A stretch of 64,000 bases of DNA from Caryophanales bacterium (GTDB lineage: Bacteria > Bacillota > Bacilli > CAJFEE01). The number at the start of each line of letters is the position of its first letter. The stretch's first letter is position 1. The notes under the pieces were generated by a model. That model saw only the letters and a program-made list of their open reading frames with translations, did not search any database and was not told the origin of the DNA. This document shows, one piece after another, positions 46,476 through 57,444 of this stretch. Where the stretch lies: positions 644,497 through 708,496 of the forward strand of contig JAQSYP010000001.1 of the NCBI GenBank assembly GCA_029256085.1, given 5' to 3'. The translations under genes and the position numbers were made by a program.

Positions 46476-47618
46476 GTGAAACGAATTGCATTGCTAGGAG
46501 CAACTGGTTCAATTGGGACACAGACATTAGATATCATTAGAAGAAATAGTAATATTTTTAAACTTGTATCGATGTCACTTGGAAAAAATATAGTGCTTGG
46601 TAGGAAAATAATTCAAGAGTTCAAACCAAAAGTTGTTTCAGTTATTTCAAAAGAAGATTGTGATACATTAAAAATTGATTATCCAGATATAGAATTTTAC
46701 TACGGTGTTGAAGGTTTGACTGAAGTAGCAACACAAAAAGATGTTGATATTGTTATTACAGCAGTTATGGGAAGTGTTGGACTTAAACCTACTCTAGCAG
46801 CAATTGAGTGCAAAAAAACAATTGGTCTTGCTAATAAAGAAACACTAGTTACAGCAGGGCATTTAGTAGTAGAAAGTGCTAAAAGAAACAATGTTCAGAT
46901 TATACCAGTTGATAGTGAGCATTCTGCAATATTTCAATGTTTACAAGGTGAGGGAACTAATGAAATATCCAGAATAATATTAACAGCTTCTGGAGGAAGT
47001 TTTAGAGATAAAAATCGTGATGAATTAAAGGGTGTTACTGTAAAAGATGCACTGAATCATCCAAATTGGTCGATGGGCGCTAAAATCACAATTGATTCAG
47101 CAACAATGTTAAATAAGGGCTTAGAGGTAATAGAGGCTCATTGGTTATTTAATCTGCCTTATGAAAAAATTGAAGTATTACTTCATAAAGAGAGCATTAT
47201 TCATTCAATGGTTGAATTTAAAGATACTAGTGTGATTGCACAATTGGGGAATCCAGACATGAGAGTTCCAATTCAATATGCAATTACTTATCCAAACCGA
47301 TTAGAATTAGTCGAGAGACCACTAAATTTATGGGAAATATCTACATTAAATTTTAAAAAGTTGGACTTTAACCGTTACCCTGGACTTAAACTTGCCTATG
47401 AAGCTGGTAAAGTAGGAGGCACTATGCCTACAGTACTAAATGCTGCTAATGAAGTGGCGGTCGATGCATTCTTACAAAATAAAATTAAATTCTTAGAAAT
47501 AGAAGAAATTATAGAAAAAGTATTAAATATGCATACATCTATACATAATCCAGATATATATGTTATTAATGAAGTAGATGAATGGACGAGAAGGATGGTC
47601 TACTCAAAAATTAAATAA
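46476..47618 (+). CDS. dxr: 1-deoxy-D-xylulose-5-phosphate reductoisomerase
   Basis: Dxr makes MEP, the committed step of the non-mevalonate isoprenoid pathway that feeds UppS. The NADPH motif is [19 protein letters not shown] (about residues 5-23). Metal and substrate residues are in [15 protein letters not shown] (about 144-158) and [20 protein letters not shown]. At 380 residues it is full length. The start is GTG with AAGAGGTGA upstream. Confidence 0.97.
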   Translation: MKRIALLGATGSIGTQTLDIIRRNSNIFKLVSMSLGKNIVLGRKIIQEFKPKVVSVISKEDCDTLKIDYPDIEFYYGVEGLTEVATQKDVDIVITAVMGSVGLKPTLAAIECKKTIGLANKETLVTAGHLVVESAKRNNVQIIPVDSEHSAIFQCLQGEGTNEISRIILTASGGSFRDKNRDELKGVTVKDALNHPNWSMGAKITIDSATMLNKGLEVIEAHWLFNLPYEKIEVLLHKESIIHSMVEFKDTSVIAQLGNPDMRVPIQYAITYPNRLELVERPLNLWEISTLNFKKLDFNRYPGLKLAYEAGKVGGTMPTVLNAANEVAVDAFLQNKIKFLEIEEIIEKVLNMHTSIHNPDIYVINEVDEWTRRMVYSKIK

Positions 47619-47629
47619 AGGTGGTTGAC

Positions 47630-48892
47630 TTGTTGGTTACTGTAATCTCATTTGTTTTGATATTTGGAGCATTAGTGTTTTTTCACGAGCTTGGTCACTT
47701 AGTATTCGCACAGAGAGCTGGTATTTTGTGTAGAGAGTTTGCAATTGGATTTGGGCCAAAGATTTTTTCATTTAAAAAGAAAGAAACAGTATATACAATT
47801 CGTCTCTTCCCAATTGGTGGCTTCGTTAAAATGGCAGGCGAGGATGCTGAATTAGTGGAGCTTAAAAGAGGGCAACGAGTTGGCTTAATCTTTAACTCAC
47901 TAAATACAGTTACAAAAATAGTAACAAATAATTTCGAAAAATATGCTAATTTAACAATAATTGAAGTACTTTATTCTGACCTTGAAGGTCAACTTATAAT
48001 TAGTGGAGTAGATGAAAATGATGAAGAAATTAAATATAAGGTCGATCCAAAATGTGAAGTAATTACTAACGGGGAATCAATCCAAATTGCCCCGTATAAT
48101 CGACAATTCAACTCTAAAACGATACCACAGAGAGCAATGGCTATATTTGCTGGACCAGCAATGAATTTTGTCTTAGCCGCGATTCTACTATTTATAGTTG
48201 GTCTTGGTCAAGGTGTTCAAACTAATAAACCAGTAATGGGTCAAATTATTAATAAAAGTGTTGCTGAGAAAGCTGGATTAAAGCAGGGCGATAAAATACT
48301 AACCGTTGATGGGGACAAAGTTTCTAGTTGGCAAGATGTGGTGCAAATAATTCGAAACAATCCTGGTAAAGAATTAGACTTTACTATTGATAGAAACGGA
48401 GAACAAGTAAATTTAAGTGTTATTCCTGATACAGTAGAACAAGAAACTGGTAAAGAAAAGTTCGGTAGAATTGGAGTATATGCTCCAGTAGAGAAAGAAT
48501 TTTTACTAGCACTTAAAATGTCAGTTACGCAGACGATAACTTGGACTAAAGAAATTGCTATTGGTATTGGAAAACTAATAACCGGTAAGTTTTCTCTTGA
48601 CGCGTTAGCTGGTCCTGTTGGGATCTATAACTACACTGGAGAAGTTGCTGAATCAGGATTTTATAGTCTTTTAACGTGGGCATCAATATTAAGTATAAAC
48701 CTTGGTATTGTTAACCTACTTCCATTACCTGCACTTGATGGTGGAAGATTATTATTTTTTGCCGTTGAGGCTGTAAGAGGTAAACCAATAGATCGAAATA
48801 AGGAAGGATTAGTTCATTTTATTGGTTTTGCATTACTGATGTTACTTATGTTAGTTGTTACATGGAATGATATTCAGAAGTTTTTCTTTTAA
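47630..48892 (+). CDS. rasP: Site-2 intramembrane zinc protease RasP (RseP/YluC)
   Basis: RasP cleaves anti-sigma factors and leftover signal peptides inside the membrane. The zinc site HExxH lies in the first helix (LVFFHELGHLVFAQRAG, about residues 15-31). The third metal ligand is in NLLPLPALDGGRLLFF near the C-terminus. A PDZ domain lies between (GQIINKSVAEKAGLKQGDKI). Three to four membrane helices are seen. The TTG at 47630 was chosen from spacing to AAAGGTGG. GTG 47621 and TTG 47633 are alternatives. The product is 420 residues. Confidence 0.95.
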   Translation: MLVTVISFVLIFGALVFFHELGHLVFAQRAGILCREFAIGFGPKIFSFKKKETVYTIRLFPIGGFVKMAGEDAELVELKRGQRVGLIFNSLNTVTKIVTNNFEKYANLTIIEVLYSDLEGQLIISGVDENDEEIKYKVDPKCEVITNGESIQIAPYNRQFNSKTIPQRAMAIFAGPAMNFVLAAILLFIVGLGQGVQTNKPVMGQIINKSVAEKAGLKQGDKILTVDGDKVSSWQDVVQIIRNNPGKELDFTIDRNGEQVNLSVIPDTVEQETGKEKFGRIGVYAPVEKEFLLALKMSVTQTITWTKEIAIGIGKLITGKFSLDALAGPVGIYNYTGEVAESGFYSLLTWASILSINLGIVNLLPLPALDGGRLLFFAVEAVRGKPIDRNKEGLVHFIGFALLMLLMLVVTWNDIQKFFF

Positions 48893-48908
48893 TATTGTTT
48901 ACTAATAG

Positions 48909-48937
48909 TTTACAGCACTAGTAAATTAGGTTATCTT
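48909..48937 (+). promoter_or_regulatory. Weak candidate promoter for proS
   Basis: TTTACA (48909-48914) is followed by 17 bases and TATCTT (48932-48937), just after rasP. The match is modest and overlaps the 5' arm of a hairpin. Confidence 0.25.
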
Positions 48938-48963
48938 TAATATTAATATTTTCTAGTGCTTTT
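48914..48963 (+). terminator. Hairpin upstream of proS
   Basis: AGCACTAG (48914-48921) and CTAGTGCT (48953-48960) are perfect 8-bp complements across a 31-base AT-rich loop, followed by TTT. It may be a weak terminator of the uppS-rasP transcript or an attenuator for proS. No T-box sequence is present. Confidence 0.4.
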
Positions 48964-48987
48964 AAATTAAAGAGGGTGAATTTTTTT

Positions 48988-50676
48988 ATGAGACAAAGTA
49001 ATTTTTTTGCACCGACATTACGTGAAGTACCAGCAGATGCTGATACGAAAAGTCAACAGTTATTATTAAGAGCAGGATACATAAGGCAAAATGCCGCAGG
49101 GATTTATAGCTATTTACCTTTAGGTTTAAAGGTATTAAAGAACATTGAGAACATTGTCAGAGATGAAATGGATAAAGCTGGTGCTGTTGAATTGCTGATG
49201 CCTGCATTAGCTCCAGCAGAATTATGGATGGAATCAGAAAGATGGTTCTCGTATGGTCCAGAGCTAATGAGAATGAAGGATCGTCATAATCGTGATTTTG
49301 CACTAGGTGCAACACATGAAGAGGTAGTTACAGATTTAATTAGAAATGAGATTAATACATATAAGAAATTACCGCTAACTGTTTATCAAATTCAAAATAA
49401 GTTTAGAGATGAAAAGCGCCCTCGGTTCGGACTTCTAAGAGGTCGTGAATTTCTAATGAAGGATGCGTATTCGTTCCATTCTAACAAAGAAAGTCTTGAC
49501 GATGTTTATAATAAAATGTTTACAGCATATTCGAATGTATTTACACGTTTAGGTTTAAACTTCCGAGCTGTTATTGCTGATTCAGGAGCAATGGGTGGTA
49601 AAGATACACATGAATTCATGGTTTTATCTGAAATCGGTGAAGACACAATCGCATATTCTGATACTTCTAGTTATGCAGCAAACATTGAGATGGCACCATG
49701 TCTAAATAATTATGAAAAATCAATAGATGAAATTTTAACACTTGAAGAAGTAGAAACGATTGATAAGAGATCAATTGAAGATGTTGCTTCTTATTTAGGA
49801 TTAGAAACTGTAAAATGTTTTAAGTCAATGTTATTTAAGGTTGATGAGAAATTTGTTTTAGTCTTAGCCCGTGGTGATCATGAAGTTAATGATATAAAAC
49901 TGAAAAATTTATATAGTGCCTCTAATGTTGAATTAGCTACTGAAGAAGATGCGAAACGACTTCTAGGAGCAAATTTTGGCTCACTTGGTCCGATTAATAT
50001 AGACACTAATAAGATAGATATCGTGGCAGATAACGCAGTTGCAGCAATTGTAAATGCGTGCTGTGGTGCTAACAAAAATGACTATCATTATACGAACGTA
50101 AATATTAATAGGGATTACAAGCCTACTATAGTTGCGGATATTAGGTTTATAAAAGAAGGTGACGCTTCTCCTGATGGTCAAGGTATTGTAAAATTTGCCA
50201 AAGGTATTGAAGTTGGGCACATTTTCAAGCTTGGTACACGTTATAGTGAATACATGAAGGCAAACTTCTTAGATGAAAATGGTAAGCAACAGCCAATGAT
50301 TATGGGATGTTATGGAATTGGAGTATCAAGACTAATTTCAGCAATTGCGGAAACATGTAATGATGAAAAAGGTCTTGTCTGGCCAAATGCAGTTGCCCCA
50401 TTTGATGTTCATGTTGTTGTAGTAAATCCAAAAGACCAAGACCAAAAGGAACTTGGGGAAAAGATTTATGAAAATCTAATGAGTAAGAAATGTAAAGTTC
50501 TATTGGATGATAGAAATGAACGTCCTGGAGTTAAATTTGCTGACGCGGATTTAATCGGTATACCAGTAAGAGTTACAATAGGCAAAAAGTCAGCCGAGAA
50601 CATTGTCGAATTTAAACAAAGAACTAGTGATGAAGTTATTGAAATAACTGTCGAAGAGCTATACAATAAAATATAG
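48988..50676 (+). CDS. proS: Prolyl-tRNA synthetase (bacterial type with editing insertion)
   Basis: ProS charges tRNA-Pro. Class II motifs are visible, with [20 protein letters not shown] at the N-terminus, motif 2 [20 protein letters not shown] (about residues 137-156), and motif 3 [19 protein letters not shown] (about 430-448). Between motifs 2 and 3 lies the roughly 180-residue INS editing domain ([13 protein letters not shown]). A C-terminal anticodon-binding domain follows. The ATG at 48988 was chosen by family N-terminus. The in-frame GTG at 48976 falls in the AGAGGG site. The product is 562 residues. Confidence 0.96.
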   Translation: MRQSNFFAPTLREVPADADTKSQQLLLRAGYIRQNAAGIYSYLPLGLKVLKNIENIVRDEMDKAGAVELLMPALAPAELWMESERWFSYGPELMRMKDRHNRDFALGATHEEVVTDLIRNEINTYKKLPLTVYQIQNKFRDEKRPRFGLLRGREFLMKDAYSFHSNKESLDDVYNKMFTAYSNVFTRLGLNFRAVIADSGAMGGKDTHEFMVLSEIGEDTIAYSDTSSYAANIEMAPCLNNYEKSIDEILTLEEVETIDKRSIEDVASYLGLETVKCFKSMLFKVDEKFVLVLARGDHEVNDIKLKNLYSASNVELATEEDAKRLLGANFGSLGPINIDTNKIDIVADNAVAAIVNACCGANKNDYHYTNVNINRDYKPTIVADIRFIKEGDASPDGQGIVKFAKGIEVGHIFKLGTRYSEYMKANFLDENGKQQPMIMGCYGIGVSRLISAIAETCNDEKGLVWPNAVAPFDVHVVVVNPKDQDQKELGEKIYENLMSKKCKVLLDDRNERPGVKFADADLIGIPVRVTIGKKSAENIVEFKQRTSDEVIEITVEELYNKI

Positions 50677-50687
50677 TAAAAATTATA

Positions 50688-50717
50688 AAAGGGTACACCG
50701 TTTAGGGGGTACCCTTT
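50688..50717 (+). terminator. Terminator-like hairpin between proS and polC
   Basis: A 9-bp perfect stem AAAGGGTAC/GTACCCTTT (50688-50696 with 50709-50717) has a 12-base loop and is followed by AATAATTTT. It ends only 38 bases before polC. Confidence 0.6.
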
Positions 50718-50755
50718 AATAATTTTAATGAATTGAATCGTAAGGAGGCTAATAA

Positions 50756-53700
50756 ATGTCTCAAAATGGGGAAAAATTTAAGATTTTATTGGAGCAAATT
50801 CAATTTCCAGAAAAATTAATTAATGATAACTTTAGCAATGCTGAAATAGAAAAAGTAGAAGTATTGAAAAATAATGCGACTTGGAATTTTCACTTCGTCT
50901 TGCAAAAACCAATATCTGTTGATATTTATTGTCTTTTAAAGTTAAATTTAGAGCAAACATTTAAGCATATCGCAAATATTACTTTTTCAATCAGGTATCT
51001 TGAGCAAGAAACGATTGAAGATGTAGTATGTGAATACTTAAAATTTATTTTTACAGAATTAGCTGAACAAACACCTGTCTTTTCATATCTTTCGAGTGAA
51101 AATTTTACTATATCAAATAATATTATTGAACTTCCGATGAATAATGAAGCACAATTAACTAGTTTTAAAAACAAATACTTAAGTTTTGTTAGAGAAAGAT
51201 TAAGTTTACTTGGATTTTCTAACATTAATTTTGTTTTAAAGCAAATTACAAATAATGAAGAAATTGATAATTTCATTGCGCAAAGGGATATTGAAGACAG
51301 AATACTAGTAGAACAAACAATTAAAGAAAGTATAGATCGAAATGATGAAAGTGCATCAGGAACGAAGGAATTAGTGATCTCAATAGGAAATAATCTTAAA
51401 GAAATACAACCAGAACAAATAAGTTCTATTCAAGAGGAAGAACGCACTAAAACAATTCAAGGCTATATATTTTCTTCAGAACTAAGAGAGTTGAAAACTG
51501 GTAGATTTCTATTAACATTCAAAATTACAGATTATACCGATTCAATAATTGTAAAGATTTTCTCTCGAGATAAAGAAGATGTTGGAATTTTAAAATTAAT
51601 TAATAAAGGAATGTGGATTAAAGTCCGTGGATCAGTACAGTATGACACATTTGTTAAGGAACTAGTTCTCATTGCAAATGACCTACAAGCTATTAACGGC
51701 CCTACCCGAAAAGATTCATTCCCTGAAGGTGAAAAACGCGTAGAGTTACACGTTCATACACAAATGAGTCAAATGGATGGCTTAACTTCTGCAAGTAAAT
51801 ATATTGAACAAGCAAAAAAATGGGGACATTCTGCAATTGCAATAACAGACCACTATGTAGCACAAAGTTTTCCTGAAGCGTACAGTGCTGGAAAGAAACA
51901 TGGTATTAAGATAATTTACGGTGTTGAAGGTAATTTAGTTGATGACCAAGTAAACATAGCGTATGAAGAAAGTGAAAGAAATTTAATTGAAGAAACATAT
52001 GTAGTTTTTGATATTGAAACAACAGGACTCTCGGCAGTATATAATACAATAATTGAACTTGCCGCTGTAAAGATAAAAAATGGTGAAATTATTGATAAAT
52101 ATGAGTCGTTCTCAAATCCACATCATCCACTATCTTCTACAACTATTGAACTAACAGGGATAACGGATGAAATGGTCGAAAATGCTCCGGAGGTAAGTGA
52201 AGTCTTATCAGAATTTAAAGAATGGGCAGGTAATGCAATACTTGTAGCACATAATGCGTCATTTGATACGGGGTTTTTACGGGTTGGATACAAGAAATAT
52301 GATTTAGGAGAGTTTAATTCATCATGTATTGATACACTTGAGTTATCTAGAGCACTTTTTCCAGAATTTAAAAATCATAGACTGAATACACTTTGTAAAA
52401 AATTTGAAATTAACTTAACTCAGCATCACCGAGCTATTTTTGATGCGGAAGCAACAGCATATTTGTTTCTAAAAATGTTAAAAGAAGTATTAGAAAAAGG
52501 AATAATTTATCATAATGAATTAAATTATGCATTTAGTAATTCCAAAAGTTATCAAAGATCAAGACCAAATCACGTTACAATTTACGCTAAAAATGAAGTT
52601 GGTCTAAAGAATTTATATAGAATTATTTCAGAGTCACATATTAACTATTTTTATAGAGTTCCAAGAATTCCAAGATCATTACTAATTAAGTACAGAGAAG
52701 GACTTATAATTGGAACTTCTTGTGATAAAGGTGAAGTATTTGAAGCAGTAATGCAAAAAAATCCTGAGGAAGTTGAAAGATTAGCAAAATTTTATGATTT
52801 CATTGAGGTACATCCACCTGACGTTTATGCACCACTAATTGAAAATGAATTAGTAAATAATGAAGAATCATTAAAAGAAATTATAATTAGGTTAATAAAT
52901 TTAGGTGAGAAATTAGATAAACCAGTGGTCGCTACTGGTAATGTTCATTATTTAGAAAAAAGAGATGCCCTTTATAGAAAAATACTTATAGCTTCTCAAG
53001 GGGGTAATCCTCTAAACAAGGTAAAACAACCACCTGTTTATTTTAGAACTACTGATGAAATGATTGAAGCATTCAATTTTCTTGAAGAAAAAATCGCAAA
53101 AAAAATAATCATAGAAAATTCACAACTCATAGCAAATATGATTGAAGATGTAAAACCCATTAAAGATGATCTTTATACTCCTAGAATCGATGGTGCCGAT
53201 GAAGAGATGAGATCTATGTCATATTCTAGAGCGAAGAGTATATATGGAGAAAATCTACCGAAAATTGTAGAAGATAGATTAGAAAAAGAACTTAAAAGCA
53301 TAATTGGTCATGGTTTTGCAGTAATATACTTAATATCTCATAAGCTAGTAAAAAAATCTCTTGATGATGGTTATTTAGTTGGTTCACGAGGCTCAGTAGG
53401 TTCTTCTTTTGTTGCTACGATGACAGAGATAACAGAAGTTAATCCATTACCACCACATTATGTTTGTCCAAATTGTAAAAGATCTGAGTTTTTTGATGAT
53501 GGATCAATAGGATCTGGTTATGACTTACCTGACAAAAATTGTCCTGATTGCGGAGAAATTTTCAATAAGGATGGACATGATATTCCTTTTGAAACGTTCT
53601 TAGGGTTTAAAGGAGATAAAGTACCAGATATTGATTTGAACTTTTCTGGAGAATATCAACCAAGAGCCCACAATTATACTAAGGTATTATTTGGAGATGA

Positions 53701-55045
53701 GAATGTTTTTAGAGCAGGGACAATTGGTACTGTTGCTGATAAAACGGCATTTGGGTATGTAAAGGGTTACTTAAATGACTATGGATTGAATTGTAGAAAT
53801 GCTGAAATTGAGCGCTTAGCTTCTGGTTGTACCGGTGTAAAAAGAACAACTGGACAACATCCAGGAGGAATAATTGTTGTACCTGATTACATGGATATAT
53901 ATGACTTCACACCTGTACAATATCCAGCTGATGATGTTGAATCAGAATGGAAAACTACACACTTTGATTTTCATTCTATACATGACAATCTACTAAAATT
54001 AGATATTCTTGGACACGATGATCCGACGGTTATTAGAATGTTACAAGACTTGAGTGGTATTGATCCAAAAACTATTCCAACTGATGACAAAGAAGTAATG
54101 AAAATATTTAGTAGTACAGAAAGTCTAAATGTCTCGGAACAACAAATCAATTGTAAGACTGGAACGTTAGGAATACCTGAATTTGGGACAAGATTTGTTA
54201 GACAAATGCTAGAGGAGACAAAACCAAAAACATTCTCTGAACTTGTTCAAATATCGGGATTATCGCATGGAACAGATGTATGGCTTAATAATGCTAATGA
54301 ACTCATCGCTAATGGAACTTGTAACTTAAGTGAAGTTATTGGTTGTCGTGACGATATTATGGTTTATTTAATTTATAAAGGGCTTGAACCCTCACAAGCA
54401 TTTAAAATTATGGAAAACGTACGTAAAGGTAAAGGGCTAACTGAAGAATGGATTGAGGAAATGAAGAAACATAATGTTCCTGACTGGTATATTAACTCAT
54501 GCCAGAAGATAAAATATATGTTTCCAAAAGCCCATGCGACTGCATATGTATTAATGGCAGTTAGAATTGCATATTTTAAAGTTCACTACCCTATACTCTT
54601 TTATGCAGCTTATTTTTCCGTAAGAGCAGATGATTTCGACTTAGAAGTAATGAATCGTGGTAGTAATGCAATTAAATCAAAGATTGAGGAAATTGTTGTT
54701 AAAGGTTTAGAAGCCACTCCTAAAGAGAAGAATCTATTAACAGTTCTTGAAATAGCATTAGAAATGTGTGAAAGAGGCTTTAATTTCAAGAAGTTAGATT
54801 TGTATAAATCACACGCGAGAAATTTCTTAGTGGAGGGTAATTCTTTAATACCTCCGTTTAGAGCTATTTCGGGACTTGGGACTAGCGCAGCCGAAAGCGT
54901 AGTATCTGCTAGAATAGATGGGGAGTTTCTATCTAAAGAGGATCTCTTAAAACGTTCTAAATTATCGAAAACAATCTTAGAATTTTTAGATAAACAAGGA
55001 TGTTTGAACGGTCTACCTGATCAAAATCAACTGTCATTATTCTAG
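50756..55045 (+). CDS. polC: DNA polymerase III alpha subunit PolC (Gram-positive type, with proofreading exonuclease)
   Basis: PolC is the main replicative polymerase of low-GC Gram-positives. Domains in order are an N-terminal domain, an OB fold (about residues 235-320), the PHP domain ([15 protein letters not shown], about 330-344) split by the DnaQ-like 3'-5' exonuclease ([20 protein letters not shown], about 416-435; [20 protein letters not shown]), a zinc finger (two CxxC pairs, about 904-946), and the polymerase palm with catalytic Asp in [14 protein letters not shown] (about 955-968). The C-terminus ends QLSLF, a beta-clamp binding motif. At 1429 residues it is full length (1437 in B. 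subtilis). Confidence 0.98.
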   Translation: MSQNGEKFKILLEQIQFPEKLINDNFSNAEIEKVEVLKNNATWNFHFVLQKPISVDIYCLLKLNLEQTFKHIANITFSIRYLEQETIEDVVCEYLKFIFTELAEQTPVFSYLSSENFTISNNIIELPMNNEAQLTSFKNKYLSFVRERLSLLGFSNINFVLKQITNNEEIDNFIAQRDIEDRILVEQTIKESIDRNDESASGTKELVISIGNNLKEIQPEQISSIQEEERTKTIQGYIFSSELRELKTGRFLLTFKITDYTDSIIVKIFSRDKEDVGILKLINKGMWIKVRGSVQYDTFVKELVLIANDLQAINGPTRKDSFPEGEKRVELHVHTQMSQMDGLTSASKYIEQAKKWGHSAIAITDHYVAQSFPEAYSAGKKHGIKIIYGVEGNLVDDQVNIAYEESERNLIEETYVVFDIETTGLSAVYNTIIELAAVKIKNGEIIDKYESFSNPHHPLSSTTIELTGITDEMVENAPEVSEVLSEFKEWAGNAILVAHNASFDTGFLRVGYKKYDLGEFNSSCIDTLELSRALFPEFKNHRLNTLCKKFEINLTQHHRAIFDAEATAYLFLKMLKEVLEKGIIYHNELNYAFSNSKSYQRSRPNHVTIYAKNEVGLKNLYRIISESHINYFYRVPRIPRSLLIKYREGLIIGTSCDKGEVFEAVMQKNPEEVERLAKFYDFIEVHPPDVYAPLIENELVNNEESLKEIIIRLINLGEKLDKPVVATGNVHYLEKRDALYRKILIASQGGNPLNKVKQPPVYFRTTDEMIEAFNFLEEKIAKKIIIENSQLIANMIEDVKPIKDDLYTPRIDGADEEMRSMSYSRAKSIYGENLPKIVEDRLEKELKSIIGHGFAVIYLISHKLVKKSLDDGYLVGSRGSVGSSFVATMTEITEVNPLPPHYVCPNCKRSEFFDDGSIGSGYDLPDKNCPDCGEIFNKDGHDIPFETFLGFKGDKVPDIDLNFSGEYQPRAHNYTKVLFGDENVFRAGTIGTVADKTAFGYVKGYLNDYGLNCRNAEIERLASGCTGVKRTTGQHPGGIIVVPDYMDIYDFTPVQYPADDVESEWKTTHFDFHSIHDNLLKLDILGHDDPTVIRMLQDLSGIDPKTIPTDDKEVMKIFSSTESLNVSEQQINCKTGTLGIPEFGTRFVRQMLEETKPKTFSELVQISGLSHGTDVWLNNANELIANGTCNLSEVIGCRDDIMVYLIYKGLEPSQAFKIMENVRKGKGLTEEWIEEMKKHNVPDWYINSCQKIKYMFPKAHATAYVLMAVRIAYFKVHYPILFYAAYFSVRADDFDLEVMNRGSNAIKSKIEEIVVKGLEATPKEKNLLTVLEIALEMCERGFNFKKLDLYKSHARNFLVEGNSLIPPFRAISGLGTSAAESVVSARIDGEFLSKEDLLKRSKLSKTILEFLDKQGCLNGLPDQNQLSLF

Positions 55046-55105
55046 ACTAATTGATTTAATAACAGTTTTATGTTATATTATCTTTAAATCATAATAATTT
55101 TAACA

Positions 55106-55133
55106 AAAAGAGTGGGGAAACCCGCTCTTTTGT
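55106..55133 (+). terminator. Terminator after polC
   Basis: An 11-bp stem AAAAGAGTGGG/CCCGCTCTTTT (55106-55116 with 55121-55131, one T-G pair) has a GAAA tetraloop. The T-run is partly in the stem and followed by TGTCATT. The rest of the gap to rimP (55134-55247) is AT-rich, with no promoter I would defend. Confidence 0.7.
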
Positions 55134-55247
55134 CATTGTAATCTATAAAAATTTATACTGATTTGAAATTTAAGACATACTAAAATAAATCAATTTACAT
55201 AAATGCAAAAATAATTTTAACACAGGCTTAATAAAAGGAGTAACTAT

Positions 55248-55721
55248 ATGAAGCGTAAAGTTGTTGATATCGTTGAGGAACTTATTAAACAACCTCTAAT
55301 TGATATGAATGTAGAGTTAGTTGATATAGAATATGTAAAAGAAGGCAAGGATTGGTTTTTAAGAATATATGTAGATACTGAAAATGGAATCGACATCGAT
55401 ACTTGCAGCGATGTTAGTGAAAAAGTATCTGAGTTATTGGATGCAGTTGATCCTATTGAACATTTATATTTCTTAGAAGTTTCATCACCAGGTGCTGAGA
55501 GACCAATAAAAAAGAAAGAGGACTTTCCTAAGTACATTGGTAAAAATATATTCGTGAAATTATATGAACCACTTGACGGTATAAAAACGTTCGAGGGTGA
55601 ACTGATTTCATTTGAGGACAACATTTTAGTAATAGAAGTAAAAATAAAAACTCGTAAAAAGCAGTTTTCAGTTCCATACGAAAAGATCGCTTCTGCGAGA
55701 CTTGCAATATCATTTGCATAA
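55248..55721 (+). CDS. rimP: Ribosome maturation factor RimP
   Basis: RimP helps assemble the 30S subunit. Recognisable parts are LVDIEYVKEGKDWFLRIYVD (about residues 24-43), the acidic DIDTCSDVSEKVSELLDAVD, and LEVSSPGAERPIKKKEDF. At 157 residues it is normal length. It starts at ATG after AAAGGAG and opens the nusA-infB operon, as in other bacteria. Confidence 0.96.
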   Translation: MKRKVVDIVEELIKQPLIDMNVELVDIEYVKEGKDWFLRIYVDTENGIDIDTCSDVSEKVSELLDAVDPIEHLYFLEVSSPGAERPIKKKEDFPKYIGKNIFVKLYEPLDGIKTFEGELISFEDNILVIEVKIKTRKKQFSVPYEKIASARLAISFA

Positions 55722-55734
55722 AAGGGGGATAATC

Positions 55735-56832
55735 ATGAAAATCGATTTAATTGAAGCTCTAACTTCAATTGAAAAGGAAAAAGGTGTAAGTAGAGATGTT
55801 ATATTAGAGGCTTTAGAAACAGCATTAATATCTGCTTACAAGAAAAACTTTAACCAAGCTCAAAATGTAAGAGTAGACATCAACGTTGAAACTGGTAATG
55901 TAAAAATTCTTGCAAGAAAGGATATCGTAGAGGAAGTTAATGATTCTAGATTAGAAATTTCATTAGCAGAGGCTCATACTTACAATCCTAATTATCTTGT
56001 TGGAGATGTAATTGAATTAGAGGTTACTCCAAAAGACTTTGGTAGAGTTGCAGCTACAAATGCTAAGCAAGTTGTAACCCAACGTGTTAGAGAAGCAGAA
56101 AGAGGTATCATATATAACGAGTTTATCGATCGTGAATCTGATATAATGACAGGTATTGTTCAAAGACAAGATACTAGATACATATACGTGAATCTCGGTA
56201 AAATCGAAGCAATTTTACCTCCAACAGAACAAATGCCAAATGAAAAGTATGAACCACACGATAGAATAAAAGTTTTTCTTACAAAAGTAGAAAAAACTTC
56301 AAAGGGACCTCAAATTTTTGTATCAAGAACTCACCCTGGGTTACTTAAAAGATTATTTGAAGTAGAGGTACCTGAAATTTACAACGGGGAAGTCGAAATA
56401 AAATCTGTGGCAAGAGAAGCAGGCGATAGATCGAAAATTTCTGTTTATACAGATAACACTGATTTAGATCCCGTTGGTGCATGCGTTGGACAAAAAGGAC
56501 AAAGAGTTCAAGCTGTTGTAAATGAGCTTAAGGGTGAAAAGATTGATATCGTTGAATGGTCTAAAGACCCAGTAGAATTTGTAGCAAACGCATTAAGTCC
56601 ATCACAAGTTCTTAAAGTAATGGTAAATGAAGAAGAAAAATCAACTATGGTAATTGTTCCTGACAGTCAACTTTCACTTGCGATCGGCAAGCGTGGTCAA
56701 AACGCTAGATTAGCTGCAAAGTTGACAGGTTGGAAAATTGACATTAAGAGTCAATCAGAAGCCGATAATTTAGGTATTGAATACAAGGATAGTAATTTCC
56801 TATTTTCAGATATGTATGATACTTTAGATTAA
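55735..56832 (+). CDS. nusA: Transcription termination/antitermination factor NusA
   Basis: NusA binds RNA polymerase and tunes pausing, termination and antitermination. The N-terminal polymerase-binding domain (MKIDLIEALTSIEKEKGVSR) is followed by an S1 domain (about residues 135-200, MTGIVQRQDTRYIYVNLGKI) and two KH domains (VGACVGQKGQRVQAVVNELK and AIGKRGQNARLAAKLTGWKI). At 365 residues it is the short Firmicute form without acidic repeats. The ATG at 55735 was chosen, with AAAGGGGG upstream. Confidence 0.97.
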   Translation: MKIDLIEALTSIEKEKGVSRDVILEALETALISAYKKNFNQAQNVRVDINVETGNVKILARKDIVEEVNDSRLEISLAEAHTYNPNYLVGDVIELEVTPKDFGRVAATNAKQVVTQRVREAERGIIYNEFIDRESDIMTGIVQRQDTRYIYVNLGKIEAILPPTEQMPNEKYEPHDRIKVFLTKVEKTSKGPQIFVSRTHPGLLKRLFEVEVPEIYNGEVEIKSVAREAGDRSKISVYTDNTDLDPVGACVGQKGQRVQAVVNELKGEKIDIVEWSKDPVEFVANALSPSQVLKVMVNEEEKSTMVIVPDSQLSLAIGKRGQNARLAAKLTGWKIDIKSQSEADNLGIEYKDSNFLFSDMYDTLD

Positions 56833-56847
56833 TTAGGAGTGGTATAC

Positions 56848-57132
56848 ATGCAGAAAAAGGTTCCGATGAGAAAATGTGTCGTGACTCAAGAAATGATGCC
56901 CAAAAAAGAACTGATTCGAGTTGTTAGGTCTAAAGAAGGTGAGATATCTGTGGACACTACTGGAAAAAAATCTGGTAGAGGGGCATATTTAAGCAAGAAT
57001 ACTAATTGTGTTCTTCAAGCACAGAACAAAAAAATCTTAGACAAACAATTAGAAGCTAAAGTTCCCGATACTATTTATGAAGAATTGATTCACATCATCG
57101 AAAGAGAGAAGTTATTTAATGGCAGACAATAG
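56848..57132 (+). CDS. ylxR: YlxR (RnpM/DUF448) RNA-binding protein
   Basis: This small nucleic-acid-binding protein of the nusA operon has the family pattern RKCVVTQEMMPKKELIRVVR, then GKKSGRGAYLSKNTNCV. YlxR (now also RnpM) has been linked to RNase P modulation in Bacillus. The ATG at 56848 has TAGGAG 8 bases upstream, giving 94 residues. The GTG at 56839 lies in that site. It overlaps ylxQ by 14 bases. Confidence 0.92.
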   Translation: MQKKVPMRKCVVTQEMMPKKELIRVVRSKEGEISVDTTGKKSGRGAYLSKNTNCVLQAQNKKILDKQLEAKVPDTIYEELIHIIEREKLFNGRQ

Positions 57133-57427
57133 GTGGACCTCTACATTAGGTCTAGCAAACAGGGCTGGAAAAATAGTCTCTGGCGAGGAGTTTGTTTTAA
57201 AAGAAATCAAGGCAAAACGTGCAAAACTTGTACTTCTTAGTAAAGACACGTCTCTTAATACAGAAAAGAGAATTTTAGATAAATGTAATTTCTACAATGT
57301 TCCTATAATTCGTGTTGAGAGTAGGTACGAATTAGGGTATGCAATTGGAAAAGACGAACGCGTAACTGTTGCTATAGTAGATAATGGTTTCGCTGTAAAA
57401 ATACGTATGTATTTAGAACAACCATAA
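57119..57427 (+). CDS. ylxQ: YlxQ, L7Ae/L30e-family RNA-binding protein
   Basis: This 102-residue member of the L7Ae/L30e/S12e/Gadd45 family probably binds kink-turn RNA. Visible landmarks are [40 protein letters not shown] and the C-terminal [20 protein letters not shown]. It overlaps ylxR, and infB follows 17 bases later. The cellular RNA partner is not certain. Confidence 0.93.
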   Translation: MADNRWTSTLGLANRAGKIVSGEEFVLKEIKAKRAKLVLLSKDTSLNTEKRILDKCNFYNVPIIRVESRYELGYAIGKDERVTVAIVDNGFAVKIRMYLEQP

Positions 57428-57444
57428 TTTTTGGGGGTGAACAC

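Noticed and set aside
48893-48987. T-box riboswitch upstream of proS
   Set aside because: The gap is under 100 bases and lacks the conserved T-box sequence and specifier stem. Only a simple hairpin is present.
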